Part shown: in pieces, positions 22,085 through 36,480 of the stretch
How positions within the stretch are numbered: the first letter of the stretch is position 1
Layout of the letters: each line of letters starts with the position of its first letter
Assembly (NCBI RefSeq): GCF_009905375.1
Contig: NC_133653.1
Span: 83,402,911 to 83,466,910, forward strand
DNA length: 64,000 nucleotides
Reading direction: 5' to 3'
Source: Apium graveolens
Lineage: Eukaryota > Streptophyta > Magnoliopsida > Apiales > Apiaceae
Translations under genes and position numbers: made by a program
The notes under the pieces: model-generated
The model's database searches: none
Seen by the model: only the letters and a program-made list of their open reading frames with translations
Told to the model about the DNA's origin: nothing

Positions 22085-24320
22085 GAAGTATATTTTGTAT
22101 CGTGTGCAAAGACATGAGTTGCTTATGAAGTTGGTTATATATGTGGTCGATAATATGGAGAACATTGTGTACTGTTTGAGCATACCTTAAATCTAAATCC
22201 TCCACTTGACACTAATTACAAATGGCGATTTACTGATATTTTATTAAAATTTCTAGACTATTATCTCTGTTCTCCGATTTCTATCATATTATAACCTTAT
22301 GTAAGTTATTTTATCGTGTATAACACGTCGACCAATCTTACAGTTTATGTAAATAGAATTATAATCTACCTAGTGAGAATGTGATTAAGAACTTTCTTCA
22401 AGTGATTAAACTCATTCATGGTTCATAAGATGAATACTGAGAAAATAAGTAAAGATTAAAAAGTGATTATATATAGTCCTTCCAGGCAGATACTAATTAA
22501 GCAACTGATTGTTGTCCCAACAAAAATACAGCAATTTAATCAACAATCAAGTCAAGACTTGATACTCCGTTACACTGAAACTCTATATTCTACAATCACA
22601 TAAAACTTGTGGAATTTCTATTGAAATTTTATATTTTAAGTTAGATATTTAAATATGGTTCATGAATTTTAGGTATGTATGCAAGTCCTCAAAGTTTATG
22701 ATACTTTTATTGTCAAACTGTTGTTCTTGACTGTAACTTATCTGATTTCCAAAGATGGGCTTGAGAAAATAATAAAACCGGTGTTAGATTAAGGAAACAT
22801 GGTTATGATATAATCCTTATTGTAAAATTTAGCGGAATTACTTGCCGAAAGAAGAATTAAAAAGCGGAATTCTTGGGTCGGCCACACTCCTCCACTATAG
22901 GCTACTTATATAAATCCTGTTTCCATAAACTGAAAGAAAAGAGGATTCTCAGAGAGAATGATACCAGAAAGATAACAAGTCCTAAATAAATAGTCATAAA
23001 AGCTTCATTCAAGTCCCTAGTGATGCATTCTCAACTCTATGTAGGTATTAGCATTGCTAACAATGGTAATGTAGGTTAAATTGAAGTTTGGCCTATTTAG
23101 ATGTCTTTTAGGGAAATTATGAATGGGTTGGTGAAAGTGAACATACTGGATGGTCCAGGGTGATTTAGGAATGAGCAAATCATCCCAGGTATGCCAAGAC
23201 ACCTCGTTAAGCAGAGGTATGTCATAGAAGTGCATTGTATATTAAGTATCAAGTGCGCAAAGACATGAGCTGCTTATGAAGTTGGTTCCGTACAGGGTTG
23301 AAAATATGCAGAGCATTGTGTACTGTTTGAGCATACCTTAAATAAAACTCACCCCTTCGACAAAGTTTACTGATATTTATAAAAAAACTCTAAACTAGTA
23401 TCTCTGTTCTTTGATTTTCTATCATATTCTCACCTTACGAAAGTTATTTTCTCGCGTACAACACATCTACCAATCTTATATTTTATGTAAATGGAATTGC
23501 AATGTACTTCGTGAGAATGTGATTAAGAACTTTCTTTAAGTAATCGAAACTCGTTCATGGTTCATAAGATGAATATTGACAAAATGAGTAGAGATTAAAG
23601 GTAATCAAGTGATTATATATAGTCCTTTCAAGCAGATACTAATTAAGAAAGTGATTGCAGTCCAACAAAATATAGCAACTTAATCTACAATCAGGTCAAT
23701 ACTTCATACCCCATTACCACTGAAACTCCATATTCTACAATCACAAAAAAACTTGTGGAATTTCTATTTTAGTTAAATATTTAAATATGGTTCATGAATT
23801 TTAGGTATGTATTACAGTAAAATAAAGTTTGCGATGCTTTTATTGTCAAAATGTTTTTCTTGAGTACTGTAGCTTGTCTGATTTCCAAAGATGGGCTTGA
23901 GAAAAATAAAATCAGTGTCAGATTTAGGTAACATTGGTAATGATTTGATCCTTACTGTAATGAATTTAGCATAATTCCTTGGCAAAAGAAGAAAAAAAAC
24001 GGATTTCTTGGGTCGGGCACACTCATCCTAATTAGATTACGTTTTCATGAACAGACAGGAAAGAGAATTCTCAGAGAGAAAGATACCAGCGAGATAACAG
24101 GTTCTAATTAAATATTCATAAAAGCTTCAGTCCAAGTCCCAAGAGATGCATTTCTCAACTATAAGCAGGTACTAGGATTCCAAACGATGGTAATGTAGGT
24201 TAAATTGAAGTTTGGCACGTTTAAAATTTTTAGGAAAATTCTGAATGGTTTGGTCAAAGTGAACATACTGGATGGTGCAGGGAAATTTAGGAAATGAACA
24301 AATCATCCCAGGTATATCAT
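22085..24320. repeat. Tandem duplication, two ~1.1-kb units, in the leader intron of the B3 gene
   Basis: Unit A (about 22085-23235) and unit B (about 23235-24320) align over nearly their whole length with scattered changes. Shared landmarks are AAGACATGAG(T/C)TGCTTATG, GTGTACTGTTTGAGCATACC and CCAAAGATGGGCTTGAG. Neither unit has a gene. A partial copy lies at 18940-19180. The 24321-24880 stretch that follows is AT-rich spacer with weak traces of the same unit. Confidence 0.85.
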
Positions 24321-24882
24321 AGTCGGGTCTGATGTGCAAAACCCGTGCATAAACTCTGTAGAAAGTCTGGTTGTATGAAACAGTATCCTCATTTCATATG
24401 TGTATTTTCAACTTTAACTGCCTGGTGGTAGTGCAATAACAGAAAGGAGACAGTAATGGATCATTACTAACCCTGGTCTCTAGCAAAAACAACATAACTA
24501 ACTACTAGCTTTACAAAATGTCATTTAGGGGAATTCTTAATGGGCTGATCTGTAAGTTTACAAAAGTTGAATGGTAAATTTACAAAATATGATAAAAATC
24601 AGGTATTAAGGTGATAATTTGCCAACTCAAAACTCAAAAGTCAGTTTGTGCACCAAAACAAGAATATAAGCAGTGTAGTCAAATATAAAACTATAGACAG
24701 ATCAGTAGTCTACTTGTTCTAAGTTGTAAGAAATCAAGCTACACAGATACTAATAATAAAAAAAAAGAAAAAAAAATACAAGTCATGAATAAAAAAATAG
24801 AATTATAGAGAACAAAACAAAAGATAGGGTTGAAATCAGTACAAGAAAATTACAAAATCACTGAGTTGAGTTGACTCACTGT

Positions 24883-25131
24883 TTGTAGATGGTAGTATGA
24901 TGCTTGTTAATGGCTCTGCAAGATGAACCTGAAGCTGCAAGTAAGAAGAACAGTGAAACAGGAGCTAGAAAGACACACACACACACAAAAAAAAAGAGAG
25001 AGAGAGACTATAATGCAGTAGCATATTTGTAATAATACTGCAGAGATGGACAACAGGACCAAGAACATACCTGTAAGATATTTTTGGTTAGAGGAGGAAG
25101 AGGGTTTTGATTTCAGGTAGTGTTGCTTCAA
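24883..25131 (-). other. Candidate 5' leader exons of the B3 gene
   Basis: On the minus strand a block beginning ATGAAGCAACACTACC (25131) ends at an ACAG/GTATG donor near 25071. A second block follows a TTGCAG acceptor near 24944 and ends at ACAAACA/GTGAGTC near 24885. Joined in this order, the frame from ATG 25131 hits a stop before the B3 domain, so I treat these as untranslated leader. The link to the B3 gene across a ~3-kb intron is inferred. A mixed (AC)n/A-rich/(GA)n tract lies between them at 24974-25008. Confidence 0.4.
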
Positions 25132-27430
<2,299 letters not shown>

Positions 27431-29163
27431 CTAGTACTACTATACTAGTTATACTGGCTTTGATTGTTACACTAAAGTACTCAACTATCTTCCCATTGTT
27501 ATATTTAAAGGAGTGTGTACACATGTTTATTTCCTTGCTTTACTTGTTCCATTTCCATCAAGTGTACTGTGTACATGTGTGCGTTTGAAACTAGTTTATC
27601 CTACAGATTATAGATTGGTGATTCGGGTGAATTGTACTAGTATATATAATGATCTCCAACTCAAAAGTAGAGTTTTTAAAGTGATAGAGTTTGTAGTGAA
27701 ACCTAATAGCAGCAGAAAAGTCATGTAGAATTTTAACCAATGATGTGTAATAACATAATTCCTGGATCTACATTTGAAGTCCACATTATAATAATCAAGT
27801 TCCACCTAATATCTTAAATTATAACTGATCATTATTATAGAGAATGTCATTGGAACAAAAAAACTTTTGGATTCTCTATAATTTACAAAATCATTATTAT
27901 CTATAATATACTATTTGAAACGGGACATGGATATTTAGTCGGTTGATTGATGTCGGTTAAATATATTAGATTTTAAGCCGGATAATTGAGAACAATATTC
28001 TCTATTCCTATAGGTTCAAGGTCCGAACCCCTTACAGTTAAACATTTGTATTATCTATTATTTAGCCTACTCTAACAGTTCATGTCGGAATCCTATCAAC
28101 AACATACTGTAGCTAAACATTTATATTATTTATTTCATTCTACAAGGATCATGCAATATAACAAAATATAAATAATAATAAAACAAATATCAAAATCTTC
28201 AAAGGTTTTTCACTATGATATATAACCAACCGTTATAGAAAACATCATTGGTAACACGGAGATATAACTAAGAATATACTCCGCTAAATATAGTCAAAGG
28301 TTTGTCACTATGACATTATCATTTCTTACTCAGATTTAGTCCTCGTATCTCCTCACCTAAACAAGAAGTAAAGAATGAACTTCATGATTCTCTCCTAGAA
28401 TGTGACGATCGTTCATGTTGAAAACAAATTTCTCAACTTTGACAGTTCTAAGATTGGTCAATAACTTGCATATAGGACTGCACATTTATAGTAAGTCAAC
28501 CTGTTTGCACTGCCGAAAAGAATATCATAATAATGAAGTAAATCCGGTTGCAGAGGAAAAAATATCACTTTTAAACCAGAGGAGAAGTAACAAGTAAATG
28601 TATCTGCACTCAACACCCCAACAACACAAGGGACAAAAAATTGGTAGGAAGTATAAACCGTATATAAATACAACAAAAGAATAAAAACTTGAGAAACAAT
28701 TGAAGACTAAATAGGCTCATAAACTTTGCATACAAATATCCAAACAGTCGCAATTTGGGTAGGCAAAAAGGCTCTACTAGGCATGGGATGTTACAAAGTT
28801 AAAAACAGTATATATAATCTTATAATCTATAATTATAGAAGTCAATGACTATTAGAGTAAGCTAAAGCTGAAGATAACCTATGCATCATTAGCCAAAGAC
28901 CAAGGCTGAACATAAACTATGCAGAGTAAGTAGTAAAGTAAATAATAGGTTTACTGCTTTTAAATTTCAAAGTCAACTATTACCGGACTAAATAGTATAA
29001 TGATAAAAACAGACTCTTCACTACATCCTTGCGCTAACATCTAAAGATTTTTTGTACTACAATTTGCAAAACATTTCACAAAGAGAGAAAGTCATCAAGA
29101 TTTCACAAACCTTGTATATATAAGAGCAGTTCGTGAGACATCAACCAATATAGGAAACTTAAA
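27431..29163. other. Intergenic spacer, no gene seen
   Basis: AT-rich DNA with only short random frames. A stretch near 27930-28050 has some SINE-like flavour (GGTTCAAGGTCCGAAC) but no convincing boxes, tail or flanking repeat. Confidence 0.6.
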
Positions 29164-30330
<1,167 letters not shown>

Positions 30331-31639
30331 AGTAGAAATTATAAGGGAATACATCTCAATATTTAAAATTATATCTTGAACTAATGTAGAAGGATACGAA
30401 ACAAGGATAAATAACCATCTCTGCAAAGAACTAGTGAAGTCACATATAACTCCTCCGTTTATGGAACAGTGATCAATTCAAATATTCACCTGTGTCCCCT
30501 AATAAAATATTACAAGAGTTTATATAGATTACCTACTACCAAGTAATAACCTAATAAAGAGAAAATTAAAAGCTTATCTGTATCTACTACCATAACTAAT
30601 TAAAGGAAACAAATACTTTAATTACTTTAGTAGCATAATCTGGATGTTTCTAACTATATAATATAATTATTAATAACAAAACATACTTGACCCTTAAATC
30701 AAAATAATAAAGCAATTAGCAACTAATTTAATTATACTATGCTCCGCATCACTTATTCAACACTTACCTTCAGTTACATTTATTAGTATCAGTGAAAGTT
30801 TGCAGTGGCAAATGCAGAAAAAATTCATCAAGGCACTTGAATAAATAGTGAATTAAAGGGTATGTGACAGTACTAAAAACTGAATTATATTTTAATTTTT
30901 TTACGACAATATTTTTATTTTTTCTTGAAAAGGATTTGTTACAACGTAATATAAAAAATTTAAGAAACTAGGTCAAACCAGATTGGCTGCCTCCGCCCCT
31001 TTCCCCATGTGCATAAGCCCGAGCAAGTTTGTGCCCTTCGCTTTTGTTAAGTGTGCTTATTATTTAATTAGCAAACTTATATCAGCTGAATATATCTAGT
31101 CATCCTCAAACCAAACTTTACAAGATACATGCTCAAATTACTACGAAGATGTCATAAACACAGTAAACTTTAATCCCTAGTCTGAGTTCAGTGGTGTAAG
31201 GGAACATTAAATTGTTGTAGAGTGATCCCCAACTTAACACCTTTTCAAATCCTTTACCAATCAAAATGTTCATCAACTAGTCTCAGCCACCCAACGTGTT
31301 TTATTTTTTATTTAAACTGTATATGAATACGTTTGGCTCGTGCAAAGCATGAGGCTAAATATTTGGAAAAAGAACAAATTATTTTATATTAAAAAGTTAT
31401 TAATATATAAGTTATTATATGTTGATATTAAAAATTACTTGAAACCAAAGATCTCTTGTATGGGTATAGTGAACCAGTTGTAGCCCAAAAGAATTTCGAA
31501 ATAATGCAAAAAAAGACGACAATTTCAAATCTGAACAAGCATAAAGTGTTTAAGCCAGAAGCCAGAAGAAGATAAGGCAAAAAACAAAATTATTGTACTA
31601 ACAAACTTGTATACAGGTATTGGAAAAGTTTGCAATAGA
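30331..31639. other. Intergenic spacer, no gene seen
   Basis: AT-rich DNA without coding character or recognised repeats, up to the left end of the foldback element. Confidence 0.6.
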
Positions 31640-31853
31640 GAGTTAAAGCAAATCCAATTATGGTGCTAAAATATGTATAGCCTATTGCTATATTTTGAAA
31701 CCAAAAAGTGAATTTTGATGTTATAATAGAACTTGTGCTCCAATTTATATATTTAAAATGGCACCAAACATAACCAAAAAAGGCTATATTTCAATTATCT
31801 AACCTCAAAATGCCAAATATGTTTGTCATTATTACTTTATTAATTCATTTGCC

Positions 31854-31984
31854 TTAGCACGGTTGGATAACTCAAGTGATTGAGAGTTTATCCTCTGTCG
31901 TCTCAGGTCCTGGGTTCGATCATCGCTCACCCGAGAATTTAGGAGACATTTGTAAAGCTATAAGTCATATTTGTAAAAAAAAAA
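31854..31984 (+). mobile_element. tRNA-derived SINE with target-site duplication
   Basis: About 131 bases: a box A-like GGATAACTCAAGTGATTGAG near 31864, a box B GGGTTCGATC near 31913-31922, and a 3' end closing in a run of ten A. It is flanked by TCATTTGCC (31845-31853) and TCATTAGCC (31985-31993), 8 of 9 bases alike. It interrupts the left arm of the foldback element. Confidence 0.75.
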
Positions 31985-32130
31985 TCATTAGCCGACTTGC
32001 ATGCTTATGAGTCAATTATAGCAACATTTATATTTGGTGCTATATTTAATACCAATGATGCATTTCACTACTTTGCATCCATAAAAACCATACTCCAATG
32101 GAGCACTGAACATGGATGCAAAATAGCAAC

Positions 32131-32884
32131 CATAGTTACTCCGATTCGCCGGAATAGGCGGCCGTACCCGTGTCGATACGACACGACACGGGACACGACA
32201 CGGGATACGCGTCGGATTCGTGTGTGTGAAATTGGATCCTTCTTCCCCGGAAAAAATTTGCAGGTAGCTGGAGAAAGTTGTGTGTTTATCAGTGGTAAAA
32301 AGCTCCCTGTATACATGTTTGCACATATTAGTTTCATCAGATCTGATGAAATAGAAACGGAAAATTGAGCGGATCGTCGGTGGAAAAAGGAGAAGAAAAA
32401 GTCGATGTAGATAAAGGAGAAGGGAGGAGACAAAGTCAAAAATGTTTTTGGTTTCACGTGGTGTCACGTGATGTAGGCAGATATGTATGTATATACAGCA
32501 CTAATAAAAAAAATGAACCTGGACAGAATGTTGTCTACATTCATTTATTTGTATTACTATTTTTTTAAAAGCACTGAGCCAGCTGGATGCCTATCTTTAA
32601 AAAATGACAAACACGGACAAGTTACTTCTCCTATTCAAATTTTAATAAGCCAACACGCTATATATTTTATTAATTCACAAAATTAATTAATATTTTACTT
32701 AATTTATATATTTATACATATATATATATATATATATTTTTAAATTAAAAAATACCGTGTCCCCATACCCGTGTCCAAAATTTGGACGGTGTCCCTGTGT
32801 CCTAAATTTTTCAGAAAAACGAATCCGACACTCGGATATGTGTCGTATCCGACTCTTCGCACCCGAGTTGGAGTAACTTAGATA
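32131..32884. mobile_element. Inner inverted-repeat element with CGTGTC/GACACG ends
   Basis: The ends are inverted copies: AGTTACTCC near 32134 faces GGAGTAACT near 32870, followed inwards by CCGTACCCGTGTC / CGACACGGG-type blocks and CGTCGGATTCG facing CGAATCCGACA. The inside (32230-32740) is non-coding. It lies in the loop of the larger foldback and is flanked by that element's arm. Confidence 0.6.
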
Positions 32885-33165
32885 GCCGGTACTAAATATA
32901 AAACCAACTATAAATGTTATTATAATTGCCACATAAGAATGCAAGTGGGTAGATAGTGGGTAGATGGAGAGAAATGGATATTTGGTGACAAACAATATTG
33001 TGTGTTTAAAGATAGATAGTTGAAATATGGCTTTATTTGGAAATGTTTGGTGTCAGTTTAAAACTATCCTGGAGCACAAGTTCTATTTCAACATCAAAAT
33101 CCACTTTTTAATTTCAAAATATAGCAATAGCTATACGTATTTTAGCAACACCATTGGACTTGGTC

Positions 33166-34893
33166 CTGGTAAAAAAACAGACAGTAATGGATCACGTATT
33201 GATCGACTTAAAAGTAAAAGGACAAACTATTAAATTCTTGCCAATCCCAAATCTCTAATTCTTGCACTGGAATATAATCGTAATCTACTCGCTGACACTG
33301 AGTCATATTTACAAGTTATCAAGAACGTTTACTAGTAAAGTCTCCATATGCTTACTGATTTGCGTGTTATGTACATACATAATATCATTTCTATCATCAT
33401 ATGATCAAACAATTAATGTCATCCTTAATCACAGCCTATATTGCAACAAATAAAGCACCTACAAAGTAAATTTTCTTCCATTCTATTATATAACAACAAA
33501 TTCAAACTATATCCGAGCACCAAACTCACCTCCCCATTTATTGCTCTTCTCATCTAAAGAAATCCAAGAGTGGAAAGCCAGCAACTCTGCAAATCATCAC
33601 TCCCTACACCGAGATGAAAAATCCAAGCATCAATACTTTGCATCAAGTAAGATGACCAATCAAAATTTCTGCTAAACCCCTTCTAGTCCTAATTCACAAT
33701 AACCCTCATATTTCCCAGCAATAAGAGTAGATATAGAGGACAAAACTGCAAGTTTAAAATCTGAAGTAACACTACAACAATATTGCCAAAAAAAAGTAAC
33801 TACAAGTCTAGAACTATAGTACCATACTTTAAACATTGCAGAGAAAAGTAAATTAAACTGTACTATAACAATGCAAAAATAAGTAAAAATCACCTATTTC
33901 AACAAGTGTGTGCCTGTGCCCTATATAGATTTTGATGGCCATGTCAATATGGAGGAATCAGTAATATGGTGAAAGATATAGATTTGCAGTTGACAACGCA
34001 ATACCTGCATAGCTGATTGATCTGTCTGTATGGAGTCCATACTATGGACAACCGCCTGATAGATAAACCATTGTTGCCACATTAATGATGGAGGATTCAG
34101 TAATATATGGAGATAGATAGATTTGCAGATAATAATGTAAGGCATAATTCATACCTGATTGATCTCTATGGACGAATCCCTGATAGACATTCATACCTGA
34201 TAGGCATATACAATCATGCTGGTTTGAGTACAAGTACAGGTGACATTCTTCCCAATTATTATAAGTTGGAGTTTCGGACCAATGAGACAGTGAGCGTGAA
34301 CTGAAGTGGCAATATGCTGCAGAAATCTACCTAAGTCTCTCTTCATTAGAGTCATCATACCAAATATTGACCGACACACTAACAATAAGACCGTACAAGT
34401 TTCCTTCAACTCACTATACCTTGGATAGTTTAATGAGCTAACACCATTGACGCGCAAATGGTTCCCAAAATTGAGTCTCCGAGCAGGGAACTGCACAGGC
34501 AATCACTAGGATAGTCGGATTGAATCTGTGCTATCTTTTGAAGGTTTCTTAAAGGGCAGTCTTGAGATGTTTTGCAGGTCAAAGCAGACTTGTACAAAAG
34601 AAATTTAGCCGAACTCAGATTTTGCAACTGAATCATACCTAAAAGAGAGCTGTAGAATTTATGGGAACAATTTCTTTCAAAAAAATTAGTTTTTATAATA
34701 CAGGAACCGAAGGAAGGCGACTGAAAATTCAAAATTCTTTCCCACATAGAAACGGGAATTAATACAACCTACATTATTTACTTGTAGAATGTAAATTATG
34801 CTAAGGCATTGTAGCAACATATGGACTAAATGAGGAAGCTTTACAAGAACACAGAGCATACTTCTGAAAAAATTCAAGGTTACAGGGATTGAT
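33166..34893. other. Intergenic spacer with an imperfect ~150-bp tandem repeat
   Basis: At about 33940-34185 two diverged units share GGAGGA(A/T)TCAGTAATAT, ATAGATTTGCAG, TGATTGATCT and TATGGA(G/C). Short frames on the minus strand at 34.2-34.9 kb are not convincing genes. Confidence 0.55.
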
Positions 34894-35020
34894 GTGGAAA
34901 TCAATACGCAACCAAACACAAGCTACAGTGGGAAAAATACTTTTAAGAGTAACCTCAAGAGACCGGCACAAGTAAAGACCAAGGTTGATCTACTCAACTT
35001 CAGGCATGAGCAAAGAATCA
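34894..35020 (+). pseudogene. Berberine-bridge-enzyme-like C-terminal remnant (pseudogene 3)
   Basis: About 40 codons match the extreme C-terminus of the family: SYSGKNTFKSNLKR then AQVKTKVDLLNFRHEQR, close to the ends of pseudogenes 1 and 2. Nothing of the rest of the gene is recognisable upstream. Confidence 0.65.
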
Positions 35021-36480
35021 TATTTATATTAATAAAAATAGTGAAACAAACAGATGTAGGCATACCTGCTTTAGAATGTTGTCGCCGAACAATCTATTCA
35101 AGACATCCTTGGTTTCCAGGAATCTAGACATGGTTCAGTAGCTTATCATTGTATTATGGCGACTACACATTACATGGTGTTCTAACGCTGAAAAAAGACG
35201 TCTCACATGTAATGTTCCGTCCCATACTATATTACTTCTACCAAATATGTTTTACGTAGTCCCATATATGTTTTGTTCCGATGAGTTAAAATAAAAATTC
35301 CTACATCAGTTCATAACTTAAAATCGACTCCTTAAGCAACTTCAACATACGAAGTCAGGCACACAACTTCTCCTAATATCAACTTATATTGCATCCTTTT
35401 GTTCTTTCACCGATCCCTTTATATTCCATTTACTATTTTCCTATTACGCTCTTTCTCTTTCCTCTTGGGGTTTCCCACACTATTTAGTAGCCACATAAAA
35501 TTGAAACTATGTATTCTGTACATTAAAATCTGTAATTAAATAAAATCCGTCAATATTTTATAATAAACGAACTACCTAAGTTAGAAATTACAATTAAATG
35601 AGTTATAATTATACTTAAGAATATACTTAGGGTTGTAACTGAGACCAACTTCACACACGTTAAGTTTTTTCAAAAAAAACTTAGGTAAGCTAAATCTCGA
35701 GCTCGGACCAAGTTACCTAGCTCAAAACACTATTTGTGAGCTGCTTGTAAAATAAAATAGGATTAACATTCATAAGAGTAACTGAAGAAAGAATTAATTA
35801 AATCATAGATAACATGTATAATTTTTTCTCAATTAATAACACCACATGTCTATACATGAACATGAATTTAATGGATAATAGTCTTCAAGTTTAATTTAGT
35901 CAAACTCCAAGCCGTTCATCAGCATCTTGACACATTTACAACCCTAACTATCTTTTTGACAACTATACACTATTTAATTATAATAACATAAAAAAGTAAC
36001 ACAAAATTATATAACAACTAGATTTACATATTTAAACATTGGAAATGATAGATAAATTTATATGTTATTTAAATATTGGAAATGATATATAAAAATATAT
36101 ACGTTGTAGGATACCAGGATCTTTTAACAGAAACCATACATGGGTAGAACACTGAAAGTTGATAGTCTTGGCACTCTTATAATATTTTAGTATAGCGATA
36201 TAACTTCAAACAAGCAATTTTGTAATGAGCTGTAAAGGCATAAAATATATGCACCACGAACACGAGAGAAGTAAACTAGCTCATTCAGATTACCAAAGGA
36301 AGAGATTACAGTTTAAAAATTAATAAGCAAAGGAAAATTAATATTTTTTTGCTCATTAGATCCAAACGGCATAATTTTATAAAATTTTAAATCAAGAAAG
36401 ACAACAAAACTATTTTCCAGCACATACAAAGGCACAAAGGTATCAACATATGAGTAATTAAAGTGTACAAGAACATACAG
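35021..36480. other. Intergenic spacer, no gene seen
   Basis: AT-rich, between the third BBE-like remnant and the 3' end of the large coiled-coil gene. No supported feature. Confidence 0.6.

Larger units (their letters stand above)
31640..33165. mobile_element. Foldback (long inverted repeat) element with two nested insertions
   Basis: The left arm (about 31640-31840 plus 31994-32060) is the reverse complement of the right arm (about 32885-33165). Matching landmarks are CAAATCCAATTATGGTGCTA against its complement near 33140-33160, and ACTTGTGCTCCA against TGGAGCACAAGT. The left arm is split by a SINE, and the loop holds another inverted-repeat element. Neither arm codes for protein. It has the look of a non-autonomous DNA transposon; the superfamily is not determined. 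Confidence 0.75.

Noticed and set aside
27930..28050. Possible second SINE (GGTTCAAGGTCCGAAC)
   Set aside because: No clear box A, A-tail or flanking duplication.
32012..32467. A 151-codon minus-strand frame
   Set aside because: It is created by the repeated CGTGTC blocks of a foldback element and has no coding character.
34191..34919. Several minus-strand frames of 75-105 codons
   Set aside because: They overlap one another in different frames, have no motifs or splice support, and include shadow sequence of a BBE-like remnant.
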